Of a DNA stretch of 28,147 nucleotides, positions 14,692 through 22,753 are shown one piece after another. Origin of the DNA: Castellaniella sp047971665 (GTDB lineage: Bacteria > Pseudomonadota > Gammaproteobacteria > Burkholderiales > Burkholderiaceae_B); contig NZ_JBKEAA010000039.1 in assembly GCF_047971665.1 (NCBI RefSeq), positions 1-28,147 of the forward strand. The letters are read 5' to 3'. A program made the translations under genes and the position numbers. The notes under the pieces are model-generated. The model did not search any database. It saw nothing but the letters and a program-made list of their open reading frames with translations, and was not told the DNA's origin. Within the stretch, counting starts at the first letter, position 1; each line of letters opens with the position of its first letter.

Positions 14692-16440
14692 TCAGCGCCC
14701 CTCGCGCAAGCGGCTCAAGGTCGTCGTGGGCGTGATGGCCTCGGGGTCCAGCAGGCAATGCAGAATGGCCGGCCGGCCGCTGTCCAGCGCGCGTTGCAGC
14801 GCGGGGGCAAAATCCTCGGTCTTCTCGACCCGTTCGCCGTGACCGCCGAAGGCGCGCGCATAGGCCGCGAAATCTGGATTGCGCAGCGCGGTCGCCGACA
14901 CCCGACCGGGATAACGCCGTTCCTGATGCATGCGGATGGTGCCGAACATGCCGTTGTCGATCAGGATCACCAGGATCGGCAGGTCATACTGAACCGCCGT
15001 GGCGAATTCCTGACCGTGCATCATGAAGCAGCCATCGCCCGCGAAACACACCACCCGGCGATCCGGATGGAGCCGCTGGGCCGCCACGGCCGCCGGCAAG
15101 CCATAGCCCATCGAACCGGAAGTGGGCGCCAGCTGCGTCCCATAGGCGCGAAAACGATAAAAGCGATGCAGCCAGGTCGCGTAGTTGCCGGCGCCATTGG
15201 TCAGGATGGCGTCCTGGGGCAGCACGGCGTTCAGATGCGCCATGACCCGGCCCATCTGCAACGCGCCGGGATGCTCAATGGCGGCAGGATCGCTCCAAAC
15301 CTGCCGCCGCGCATGCAACTGCTCGCAGCGCTGACGGCGCGCGGCCGTCGCCGTGGGCGCCAGCGGCTCGATGGCCCGCACCCAGGTCCCGGGCGCGCAG
15401 GCCATGGCCAGATCCGCCTGGTAGACCCGATTGAGCTCACCGACATCGGGATGCACATGGACCAGCGTCTGCGCGGGATCGGGCACATCGAACAGCGTAT
15501 AGCCCTGGCTCGGCACCTCGGACAGACGGCCGCCCACCGCCAGGATCAGATCGGACGCCCGGATGGCCTCCAGCAATTGCGGATCCGAGCCCAGACCCAG
15601 GTCACCGATGAAGCAGGGATGATCGACCGGACACAGCATCTGGCGGCGGAACTGCACTGCCACCGGCAAAGCATGGCGCTCGGCAAAAGCACCGAAGGCC
15701 TGCACGGCGCGGGCATCCCAGCGACTGCCGCCAAGAATCGCCAGGGGACGCTGCGCCCGCGTCAGGAGATCGCCCAGCGTCCGGATCTGATCGGCGGCGG
15801 GCAGAGTCTCGGGCACACGGCAGGGCCGCGCATCGGCCACCGCCACGGTTTCGCCCAACATGTCCTCAGGCAGGGCCAGCACGACGGGTCCAGGCCGCCC
15901 GGACTGCGCCACGTGAAAGGCGCGAGAGAGATATTCCGGGATGCGCGCGGCCTGATCGATCTCGGCCGCCCACTTGACCTGGGTCCCGAACACGGCGCGA
16001 TAGTCCATTTCCTGGAAAGCCTCGCGGTCACGCATCGCCCGGTCGATCTGCCCGACCAGCAGAATCAGGGGGGTGGAATCCTGCGACGCCACATGCACCC
16101 CCGCGAACGCATTGGTCGCCCCCGGTGCACGCGTCACCAGGCACACCCCGGGCCGGCCGGTCAGCTTGCCATACGCCTCGGCCATGATCGCCGCCCCGCC
16201 CTCCTGACGGCAGACCGTGACCTGGATGTCGGCATCGACCAGACCATCGAGCACGGGCAGATAGCTTTCGCCCGGGACACAGAACACATGCTGCGTCCCC
16301 TGGAGCCGAAGCTGCTCCACCAGAATATGTCCCGCCGGACGGGAGACCGCACCGTCCGATCGGTCGGCCGCCGTCTCGAGGGCTTGCCCGTACCCGGCCT
16401 GGTCTCGGGAGGCGGCGCTTGCGCTGGAACGCAGGGTCAT
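14692..16440 (-). CDS. Thiamine-diphosphate enzyme, acetolactate synthase/benzoylformate decarboxylase-like
   Basis: This 582-residue protein has the three-domain TPP fold. Residues 1 to about 36 are an unusual Ser/Ala-rich extension. The PYR domain (about 37-200) has catalytic Glu80 in CRQEGGAAIMAEAYG. The central domain (about 215-360) contains AVGGRLSEVP. The PP domain (about 390-560) has TSGSMGYGLPAA and the metal/TPP motif GDG (468-470)...DNG (495-497). I start at ATG 16440 because AAGGA lies nine bases upstream; the frame is open further back only by chance. Relatives join or decarboxylate 2-oxo acids (acetolactate synthase, glyoxylate carboligase, benzoylformate decarboxylase). Following the RLP and kinase on the same strand, it may process an aldehyde or 2-oxo acid from that pathway. 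No regulatory subunit gene is nearby, so it is unlikely to be the housekeeping synthase. Confidence 0.87.
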   Translation of the reverse strand: MTLRSSASAASRDQAGYGQALETAADRSDGAVSRPAGHILVEQLRLQGTQHVFCVPGESYLPVLDGLVDADIQVTVCRQEGGAAIMAEAYGKLTGRPGVCLVTRAPGATNAFAGVHVASQDSTPLILLVGQIDRAMRDREAFQEMDYRAVFGTQVKWAAEIDQAARIPEYLSRAFHVAQSGRPGPVVLALPEDMLGETVAVADARPCRVPETLPAADQIRTLGDLLTRAQRPLAILGGSRWDARAVQAFGAFAERHALPVAVQFRRQMLCPVDHPCFIGDLGLGSDPQLLEAIRASDLILAVGGRLSEVPSQGYTLFDVPDPAQTLVHVHPDVGELNRVYQADLAMACAPGTWVRAIEPLAPTATAARRQRCEQLHARRQVWSDPAAIEHPGALQMGRVMAHLNAVLPQDAILTNGAGNYATWLHRFYRFRAYGTQLAPTSGSMGYGLPAAVAAQRLHPDRRVVCFAGDGCFMMHGQEFATAVQYDLPILVILIDNGMFGTIRMHQERRYPGRVSATALRNPDFAAYARAFGGHGERVEKTEDFAPALQRALDSGRPAILHCLLDPEAITPTTTLSRLREGR

Positions 16441-16652
16441 GAGGGATATTCCTTTCCAAGAATGATCGAAACGCGGGGCGCGGCACCCCGCCGTGCCAAG
16501 AGGGACGAACACCGCATCCTCGCGACGGCTCCACTCTACACTACGTTCCGATTCATCAGGGACATGCCGTCTCCCCGCATCGGCATGCTGCACCGCCCCG
16601 CCGTCCGGTCGGCGCCGACAAGAGGCCAGCCCCGGCCAGCGGACGGCGCCGG
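16441..16652 (-). promoter_or_regulatory. Gap between kinase and TPP-enzyme genes with hairpin and dyad
   Basis: This 212-base gap is large for an otherwise overlapping operon. It holds CATGCCG-N11-CGGCATG (16563-16587), a perfect 7-bp dyad suitable for an operator. It also holds GCGGGG-N7-CCCCGC (16473-16491), a hairpin 33 bases before the TPP gene start. I find no convincing -10/-35 pair. The TPP gene may be transcribed separately or by regulated read-through. Confidence 0.4.
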
Positions 16653-17954
16653 TCAGGCCGTCCCGTGCACGAAGCGCTCGAACAGATCGACGGGGCCCAT
16701 CTGCCCGCCCTTGAGCATGACCTCCATGCCATCCAGCGAGGCGGCATCGCTGTGCAACCGGCACAGGGCGACACCCGGCGCGATCCGTCGCAGGTAGGAC
16801 AGGCCCCAGGCGTCCAGCGCCTGCATCGCCAGACTGGAGCTGTCTCCGCCCGCCACGCCCAGGCGCCGTACCGGCCATTCACGCAGGATCGCGGCCAGCA
16901 GCAGCCCGCCGGCATGCGCCAGCCGATGACTGTGGACCCCGTCCGTGCGTCCGCCCCGGGTGTTTTCGATACAGGCCAGCACATGATGACCTTGACGCAG
17001 GTGACGCGCAATCATGCAGGCGGCCCGATCCCGGTAAGCCTGATTCTCATGGGCCAGCCGCACCGGGTCCAGCGCGACCCGGTGGTAGGAGGTCGCCGCC
17101 GCGACCTGCTGCGCCGTCAGGGGCGACAGGCTGCCCGCCAGCAGCAGCACCGGCTCCCGGGCCGCGCAGAGGCCATCCGGCACGTCCGGCGCGCCATGGC
17201 CCCACTGGGAACCCAGCGCTTCGATCACGCTGCTGGGACCCGCCGCCAGCACAGGATGGCTTTCGGCCATGCCGGCCAGCGCCGCGCCGACCGGTTCCAG
17301 ATCCTCGGCCCGCGCCACATCGAACAGCACGGCGCCGGTCGAGCGCAGATCCAGCAAGCGGGCCGACAGCGCGGCCCGCGCCTCACGGGCATACATCCGG
17401 TAGTCCACCGACACCACATCCGCCAGGCCCAGATCGGCCAGATGACGCCTCAGATCGGCCTCGCCCATGGGCGTGACCGGGTGACGGCTCATGGTGGGGT
17501 GGCGGTCGATGCGATGCACCTCGTCCCCCGCCGCGGCGAACAGATGTCCAAACAGGCAATAGCGCCCCAGGCTGGGCTGGCCGCCCACGATCATCGCCGC
17601 TCCCGCATCGGGCGCGGCGGACCGGAGGACCTCCAGCGCCACTGCCATGTTGCCCACCTGCGGCGCGCTGTCGAACGTGGAACAGACTTTGTAATGAATC
17701 ACGCGCGGGGCCAGAGCGCGCAAAAACGCCACCACGGGCAGCAAGGCCGCCCGCATCACATCCGGCGGCATGGCCCGTGTCGATCCGGCAATCCCCAGAC
17801 AATCCAGCGCGCCTGCACGCCGCAATTGATCCGGCGTCGGCACGTCGAAGAACAACAGGGTCCGCAGACCGGCGCGCGCAGCCGTTGCCAGCGCGTCCGT
17901 GGCCCCCGTGAAGTCATCGCCGTAGAACGCCAGGCGGGGCGCCGCGCGACTCAT
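16653..17954 (-). CDS. DUF1537 four-carbon acid sugar kinase family protein
   Basis: This 433-residue ATP-dependent kinase belongs to the DUF1537 family (OtnK, DtnK, DenK, OiaK). The N-terminal sugar-acid-binding domain has GDDFTGATD (12-20), HYKVCSTFDSAPQVGN (87-102) and HPVTPMGEADL (158-168). The C-terminal nucleotide domain has GGDSSSLAMQAL and KGGQMGPVDLF. Known members phosphorylate the terminal hydroxyl of C4 acids or, next to RLP genes, 3-oxo-isoapionate. ATG overlaps the RLP stop by four bases (ATGA), implying translational coupling and a shared pathway. In this gene order the product should be the RLP substrate: an open-chain acid phosphate. No PdxA-type dehydrogenase is in this operon, although one lies in the other locus. 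Confidence 0.9.
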   Translation of the reverse strand: MSRAAPRLAFYGDDFTGATDALATAARAGLRTLLFFDVPTPDQLRRAGALDCLGIAGSTRAMPPDVMRAALLPVVAFLRALAPRVIHYKVCSTFDSAPQVGNMAVALEVLRSAAPDAGAAMIVGGQPSLGRYCLFGHLFAAAGDEVHRIDRHPTMSRHPVTPMGEADLRRHLADLGLADVVSVDYRMYAREARAALSARLLDLRSTGAVLFDVARAEDLEPVGAALAGMAESHPVLAAGPSSVIEALGSQWGHGAPDVPDGLCAAREPVLLLAGSLSPLTAQQVAAATSYHRVALDPVRLAHENQAYRDRAACMIARHLRQGHHVLACIENTRGGRTDGVHSHRLAHAGGLLLAAILREWPVRRLGVAGGDSSSLAMQALDAWGLSYLRRIAPGVALCRLHSDAASLDGMEVMLKGGQMGPVDLFERFVHGTA

Positions 17955-19225
17955 CGCGATCCAAAGAACGCCAGGGCGCGAGCCAGTTCTGGCGCCTGGC
18001 GGGCCCGCTCGGCCAACGATTCGCCCGCCCGGGCCGCGGCCCAGGCCTGACGGATGCTGGAGACGCCCGCCGCGGGGCCATCGGGATGCGCCAGGATGCC
18101 GCCGCCCGCCATGAACAGCAAGTCGTCGCGGCCGATCGCCTCCCAGGTGGCGGGCACCGTGCCGGCCCACTGGCCCGACGAAAACGCCGGCATCACCGTA
18201 TCCTCGCGATCCAGTTCCGGCGCCAGCGGTGTGTAGCAGTCGCCGGCCGCTTCGATGACCTCCTCGTCCGCCTGCGAAAACTTGCCCTGCAGACCATGCA
18301 CGTGCATGTGGTCCACTCCCGCCAGCCGCCACAGCGTCTGGTAGGCCTGGTACCCGATGCCCAGCAACGGATGACGCGACAGCGCGCCAAAGCCGTTGCG
18401 ATGCCCGTGCAAGGCCAGCGGCGTATGGCGACGCAGACTCTGAATGGCGGAATAGCCGCAGGCATTCAGGCTGGCCATGACACAGGTGCCGCCTTCCCGC
18501 TCGACCAGATCGGCATGGCGGCGCATCGCATCGGTCTCATCGGTGATATTGAACGCCACCATCACCCGCCTGCCGGTGCGCTCGGCATGCTCGCGCACGA
18601 CCCGCATCACGGCCGGCACCCGCTGCGCCAGCGGCGCATGCGCGGGATTGGCGCAGACCTCGTCGTCCTTGATGAAATCGACCCCTGCCGCGCACAGGCG
18701 GCTGACCAGTTCAGCCGTCTGTCCCGCCGAAAAACCCACATTGGGCTTGATGATGGTTCCGACCAGCGCGCCTTCGGACACGCCAGTGGCGCGGCGCGTC
18801 CCGTCGATGCCCACACGCGGAAAATCAAATCCGGCCCGATAGGCGGCCGGTACCCGCAACGTCTCCAGGCGCAGCCCCGTGACCTCGCCCAGGTCGTACA
18901 GATTGCCCGCCACCGTGCTGGCCAGTGTCGGCAGGTTGGCGCCGATATTGGCCGGCGGAAACGAGAGTTCGATCCGCGCGCGACGCCACGGCCCCCCGAC
19001 GCCCCGGCGCGTCAGAAAAGCATTCGACAGACTCGGCCGGTCCACCGCATCGAGCGGTTGCACCGATTCCACGACGGCGCGCGCGCGCCCGCGCAGTTCA
19101 TCGGTTTCCCCGGCCACCCGGGTGAACGTGCCGCAGGATTGCTCCCCCGCCATGACCTCGGCCACGGCGGCGGGATCCAGCGGGGTTTCGATGACGTAAC
19201 CGGCCAGAATCCGTTCGCCGCTCAT
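17951..19225 (-). CDS. RuBisCO-like protein (form IV-type, catabolic)
   Basis: This 424-residue RuBisCO large-subunit homologue starts at MSGERIL after a strong GGGGGTGG site. Compared with RuBisCO it keeps Glu60 (here Glu28), Thr65 (Thr33), Asn123 (Asn108), Lys175 (Lys160 in TIIKPN), the carbamylated Lys201 with Asp203 and Glu204 (Lys186, Asp188, Glu189 in FIKDDE), His294-Arg295 (His275, Arg276), His327 (His308), loop-6 Lys334 (Lys315 in LQGKFS), Ser379 (Ser349) and the GGG phosphate loop (374-376). Lys177 is Asn162, Gly380 is Ser350 and Trp66 is Phe34, so it is not a carbon-fixing RuBisCO. RLPs beside DUF1537 kinases are known 3-oxo-isoapionate-4-phosphate decarboxylases or transcarboxylase/hydrolases (OiaX). 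The gene overlaps its neighbours on both sides by four bases. Exact substrate is inferred, not shown. Confidence 0.9.
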   Translation of the reverse strand: MSGERILAGYVIETPLDPAAVAEVMAGEQSCGTFTRVAGETDELRGRARAVVESVQPLDAVDRPSLSNAFLTRRGVGGPWRRARIELSFPPANIGANLPTLASTVAGNLYDLGEVTGLRLETLRVPAAYRAGFDFPRVGIDGTRRATGVSEGALVGTIIKPNVGFSAGQTAELVSRLCAAGVDFIKDDEVCANPAHAPLAQRVPAVMRVVREHAERTGRRVMVAFNITDETDAMRRHADLVEREGGTCVMASLNACGYSAIQSLRRHTPLALHGHRNGFGALSRHPLLGIGYQAYQTLWRLAGVDHMHVHGLQGKFSQADEEVIEAAGDCYTPLAPELDREDTVMPAFSSGQWAGTVPATWEAIGRDDLLFMAGGGILAHPDGPAAGVSSIRQAWAAARAGESLAERARQAPELARALAFFGSR

Positions 19226-19761
19226 GCCACCCCCAGGTCGGGGAACGGGCGCACCGGATCGTGGCCATCCCACCCTTCCGATGCCTCGCGGATCGTCCGG
19301 AACAGGCGGCCCTTCGGACCCAGGACCTCGGACAGCTCGATGACGGTGCCCGGATGGTATTCCGTATCGAAATAGATGAAGCGGCCGCGTTCGCCGACCT
19401 CGCCGCTCATCTTCGGTTTGAAGCCCTGCGCCAGCAGGCGCTCGAGATCGGCGTCGTAGGTTTCCGTCCAGTAGGCCACATGCTGCAGCCCGGTGCGTCC
19501 GGCCTGAAGGAAATCGCGGTACATCGACGGCACGTCGTTGCGCGTCTGGATCAGCTCGACCTGAATGAAACCGGAATTGGCCAGCGCCACGGAATTGTGC
19601 GGCTCATAGGCCTCGCCGTCATAGCGGTAGTTGGTGATCGGTACGCGAGGGTTGTAATACCAGGGGCCGACGCCCAGCGTCTCGCCCCAATAGTCCATGG
19701 CCGCCTCGATGTCGGGAACGACATAACCCAGTTGGCGGATCTGGCCGAAAAACCGGCTCAT
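19222..19761 (-). CDS. VOC-superfamily (glyoxalase/epimerase-type) metalloprotein
   Basis: This 179-residue protein has two beta-alpha-beta-beta-beta modules of the vicinal oxygen chelate fold. LGYVVPDIEAAMDYW (11-25) begins the first. Likely metal ligands are Glu69 (FIQVELIQ), His94 (GLQHVAYW) and Glu142 (TVIELSE). The fourth position, usually His just before the LG, is Gln10. Relatives include methylmalonyl-CoA epimerase, dioxygenases and isomerases. Its stop overlaps the RLP start (ATGA), so it is probably a pathway enzyme, perhaps an epimerase or isomerase of the imported acid. I start at MSRFF, preceded by GGAG five bases away; upstream in-frame ATGs lie in a terminator-like hairpin. Specific activity unknown. 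Confidence 0.82.
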   Translation of the reverse strand: MSRFFGQIRQLGYVVPDIEAAMDYWGETLGVGPWYYNPRVPITNYRYDGEAYEPHNSVALANSGFIQVELIQTRNDVPSMYRDFLQAGRTGLQHVAYWTETYDADLERLLAQGFKPKMSGEVGERGRFIYFDTEYHPGTVIELSEVLGPKGRLFRTIREASEGWDGHDPVRPFPDLGVA

Positions 19762-19775
19762 AGAGAGACTCCCAG

Positions 19776-19800
19776 AAAAAGATCCTGTCATGACAGAATC
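19776..19800 (-). terminator. Terminator/attenuator hairpin between dctQM and the VOC-RLP-kinase genes
   Basis: Read on the minus strand, GATTCTG...CAGGATC (19800-19781) forms a 7-bp stem with one G-U pair and a TCATGA loop, directly followed by TTTTT (19780-19776). It starts 14 bases after the dctQM stop and ends 14 bases before the VOC start codon. The core CTGTCATGACAG is a perfect palindrome and could also bind a regulator. It should reduce read-through from transporter to enzyme genes, or make it conditional. Confidence 0.6.
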
Positions 19801-19814
19801 AGGCATGTAGAAAA

Positions 19815-21716
19815 TCAGGTATCGAGAAAACCGATGGAAATCCAGGGGATGGCCGCAACCAGGATCAGGCCGACGAGCAGCGCCGCCATATACCCCCAGA
19901 TCGGCCCGACCCCTTCTTTGGGATCCACCTTGCCCACAGCGCACGCGCCGTAGTAGCCCACGCCGAAAGGCGGCGCGAACAGGCCCACTCCCATCGCCAG
20001 GACGACCACCATGGCGTACTGCACCTCGTGAATGCCCACGGCGCGCGCGATGGGGAACATCAGCGGACCGAACAGCACGATGGCGGGGATGCCCTCCAGC
20101 ACGCTGCCCAGCACGATGAACACGACCAGCGAAACCGCCATGAAGGTGTATTTCCCGCCTGGCAGCCCGGTCATGGCCTGCGCCAGGTCATGGGCAAAAC
20201 CCGACTGCGTCAGCGCCCAGGCCATGCCCGTCGCGCAGCCAATGATGAACAGGATCGCGCCCGACAGGGTCGCGGTCTCGATCAGGATGCCCGGCAGGCG
20301 CGAGAAATCGAACTGGCGGTACAAAAGCAGCCCCGCCAGCACGGCATAGGCGATGCCGATGGTGGACACCTCCGTGGCCGTCGCCACCCCCTCGACCACC
20401 GCGGCGCGGATCACGAACGGCAGGGCCAGCGCCGGCAGCGCGATGGGAAAAGTCCGGAAGATCTCGCTGCGGGAAAGCCGGGGCACGTTGCTCATGTCCT
20501 CGTTGCGATAACGCCGCCAGACGATGACGCACAGCGCCAGACCCAGCACCAGCCCCGGCAGCATGCCTCCCGTGAACAGCGCGGAAATCGACACGCCCGT
20601 GACCGAACCGATCGTGATCAGGACGATCGACGGCGGGATGGTCTCGGTCTGCGCGCCGGTGGTCGACAGCAGCGCGATCAGGTCCCCGGGCTTGGCGCCG
20701 CGCTTTTTCATCTCGGGCAGCAACACCGGCGCGATCGCCGCCATATCGGCGGTCTTGGACCCTGAAATCCCAGACACCAGATACATCCCGCCGATGAGCA
20801 CGTAATTCAGGCCGCCGCGCACGTGACCCAGCAGGCTGGACAGGAACTGCACCATGGCGCGGGCCATGCCGGTCATCTCGATCAGCATGCCCAGCAGCAC
20901 GAACAGCGGCACCGCCAGCAGGATCAGATGCGACATGCCTTCGTCCAGCCGGCCTGCCAGGACCACCATCGGCGTGCGCGTCGTCAACGCCAGGAAACCG
21001 AATGTCGCCAGGGCAAAGGAAAACGCGATCGGCACCCCGGCAAAGACGCAGGCGCCGACCACGCCGGCGAAAAAGATCACCAGATTGAGTTTGCCCAGCG
21101 ACATCAGCACGGGCCCCAGCAGCCAGAAGGCCACCGCCAGCGTCACGGCCGTCAGCACGGCCGGCAGCACCCTGGCCGCCGGACCGCAATGCAACAGGCG
21201 CACCACGCACACGGCCAGCATCAGCACCGTCCCCACCGGCAGGGCCGAGGCCCGCCAGGCATTGCTGATCTCCATGGCCGGTGTCACGATGACGGCTTCT
21301 TCGATCGCATATTCCCAGGCGGGCATCATCAGCAGCACCAGGAACACCAGCGCGGCTGCCAGAGCAAAGGCATCCAGGAACAGCCGGGTATCGTGTGCGC
21401 ACCGGGACACCAGCGCGGTCATGCGCATATGCGCGCCGCGCCGCAACGCGATGACGGCGCCGAGCATCGACAGCCACAGGAACATGATGGCAGCAAGCTC
21501 ATCGGTCCAGACGATCGGCTCATGAAAGACATAACGCGCCACGACGCCCGACAACAGGACGCAGACCTCGGCCAGCACCAGCACCATCGCCGGCCATTCG
21601 GACACGATGCCCAGGACGCGGTCCAGCCAGGCCAGCACACCGGTCTCGACCTGTGGCTCCTCGATTTCCTGGGCGCCGGTCTCCCAGGCGGCGAGGCCGT
21701 CGTGGCTCGCCGTCAT
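19815..21716 (-). CDS. TRAP transporter fused small and large permease (DctQM)
   Basis: This 633-residue inner-membrane protein has two parts. The DctQ-like part (about 30-175) carries four membrane helices and the VARYVFHEPIVWTDELA segment typical of DctQ. The DctM-like part (about 190-633) carries about a dozen helices, with VFAGVPIAFSFALATFGFLAL near its start and the conserved LLVGLILVAAIPWISI end. Fusions of Q and M are known (SiaQM-type). The complex uses a sodium gradient to import acids delivered by DctP. The ATG shares one base with the dctP stop (TGATG), so translation is coupled. A 30-residue acidic N-terminal tail precedes the first helix. Confidence 0.94.
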   Translation of the reverse strand: MTASHDGLAAWETGAQEIEEPQVETGVLAWLDRVLGIVSEWPAMVLVLAEVCVLLSGVVARYVFHEPIVWTDELAAIMFLWLSMLGAVIALRRGAHMRMTALVSRCAHDTRLFLDAFALAAALVFLVLLMMPAWEYAIEEAVIVTPAMEISNAWRASALPVGTVLMLAVCVVRLLHCGPAARVLPAVLTAVTLAVAFWLLGPVLMSLGKLNLVIFFAGVVGACVFAGVPIAFSFALATFGFLALTTRTPMVVLAGRLDEGMSHLILLAVPLFVLLGMLIEMTGMARAMVQFLSSLLGHVRGGLNYVLIGGMYLVSGISGSKTADMAAIAPVLLPEMKKRGAKPGDLIALLSTTGAQTETIPPSIVLITIGSVTGVSISALFTGGMLPGLVLGLALCVIVWRRYRNEDMSNVPRLSRSEIFRTFPIALPALALPFVIRAAVVEGVATATEVSTIGIAYAVLAGLLLYRQFDFSRLPGILIETATLSGAILFIIGCATGMAWALTQSGFAHDLAQAMTGLPGGKYTFMAVSLVVFIVLGSVLEGIPAIVLFGPLMFPIARAVGIHEVQYAMVVVLAMGVGLFAPPFGVGYYGACAVGKVDPKEGVGPIWGYMAALLVGLILVAAIPWISIGFLDT

Positions 21717-22753
21717 CAGGACACCTTGCCGACGGAGGCTTCCAGCAGGCTCCAGGCTTCTTCACCGAATTTTTCCTTCCATTCGGCATAGAACCCGGCC
21801 TTGCGAAGCTGTTCGCGGAAGCTCTGCGCATCGGCCTTGTTGAACTGCAGGCCGTCGGCGGTCAGCTTGTCCTGCAACGTGGTGTTGAGCTTGGCCAGGT
21901 CGGCGCGTTGCTGCAGGCCCGCCTCGTTGAAGGCGCGCGCATAGATCGTCTTCAAGTCATCGGGCAGCCCGCGCCAGGCGCGTCCATTGACCACCAGGTG
22001 GTAGCCGTCCCAGCTGTGATTGGTCAACGAGCAGTATTTTTGCACCTCGTACAGCTTGGCCGTCTCCACGATGGCGAGGGGATTTTCCTGGGCATCGACG
22101 ACCTTGGTCTGCAAAGCGGAATAGACCTCGCTGAACTGCAGGCTGGTCGGCGAGGCGGACAAGGCCTTGAACAGGGAAATCCCCATCGGGCTGACCGGCA
22201 CGCGGATCTTCATGCCATCCAGGTCGGCGGCGGTTTTCACCGGCTTTGTGCTGGTGGTGACCTGACGGAAACCGTTGTCCCACATTTTTTCCAGCGTATA
22301 CAGACCCACCTTGGCGAAAGCAGCACGGATGCTGTTGCCGAGATTGCCGTCCACGGTCTTCCAGACCTGATCGCTGTCGGTGAAGGCGAAACCGATGGCC
22401 GTGATCGCACTGATCGGCGCCAGGGTGGCGATCACCATGGTGCCGGCATTGAACATCTCGATCCCGCCGCTGCGCACCTGGGACAGCATGTCGGTATCCC
22501 CGCCCAGCTGGTTGTTGGGGAACACCTTGACCGCCATCCGGCCCTTGCTTTCTTCCGCGACACGGGCCGCCGCCTCGAGCGCGCGGATATTCAACGGGTG
22601 GCTGGTGGGCAGGTTGTTGCCGAACTTGAATTCGTATTCGGGCACCGCCGCGCTCACGAACCGGGGCAGGCCGATCATCGAAGCCGCCAGGGGCAGGCCC
22701 GCCAGCGTGCGCAGCGCGCCACGGCGCGTCAAGGTCTTGTTGGATTGAGTCAT
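21716..22753 (-). CDS. TRAP transporter periplasmic solute receptor DctP
   Basis: This 345-residue receptor has a Tat-like signal (TRRGALRTLAGLPLAASMIG, cleavage near VSA at residue 35) and the DctP fold. Family landmarks are NNQLGG (80-85), GFRQVTT (161-167) and GMKIRVP (180-186), where Arg184 is the position that pairs with the ligand carboxylate in characterised TRAP receptors. The segment around NPLAIVE (224-230) lines the cleft. A free carboxylate is therefore expected on the cargo, fitting a sugar acid rather than a neutral sugar. AGGAG and GGAGAC precede ATG. It is the first gene of the second acid-sugar operon and is divergent from the LacI-type regulator. Confidence 0.94.
   Translation of the reverse strand: MTQSNKTLTRRGALRTLAGLPLAASMIGLPRFVSAAVPEYEFKFGNNLPTSHPLNIRALEAAARVAEESKGRMAVKVFPNNQLGGDTDMLSQVRSGGIEMFNAGTMVIATLAPISAITAIGFAFTDSDQVWKTVDGNLGNSIRAAFAKVGLYTLEKMWDNGFRQVTTSTKPVKTAADLDGMKIRVPVSPMGISLFKALSASPTSLQFSEVYSALQTKVVDAQENPLAIVETAKLYEVQKYCSLTNHSWDGYHLVVNGRAWRGLPDDLKTIYARAFNEAGLQQRADLAKLNTTLQDKLTADGLQFNKADAQSFREQLRKAGFYAEWKEKFGEEAWSLLEASVGKVS

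Noticed and set aside
14692..16878. Longer 728-residue form of the TPP enzyme
   Set aside because: The extra N-terminal residues read through the 212-base gap and into the kinase gene in another frame, lack any domain, and a good ribosome site supports the start at 16440.
17951..19225. Genuine carbon-fixing RuBisCO
   Set aside because: Lys177 and some phosphate-loop residues differ, there is no small subunit or phosphoribulokinase, and the context is a catabolic TRAP operon.
20823..21791. 322-codon plus-strand frame (and similar ones at 20028-20765)
   Set aside because: It is antisense to dctQM and encodes His/Gln/Arg-rich repeats produced by reverse-complemented membrane-protein codons.
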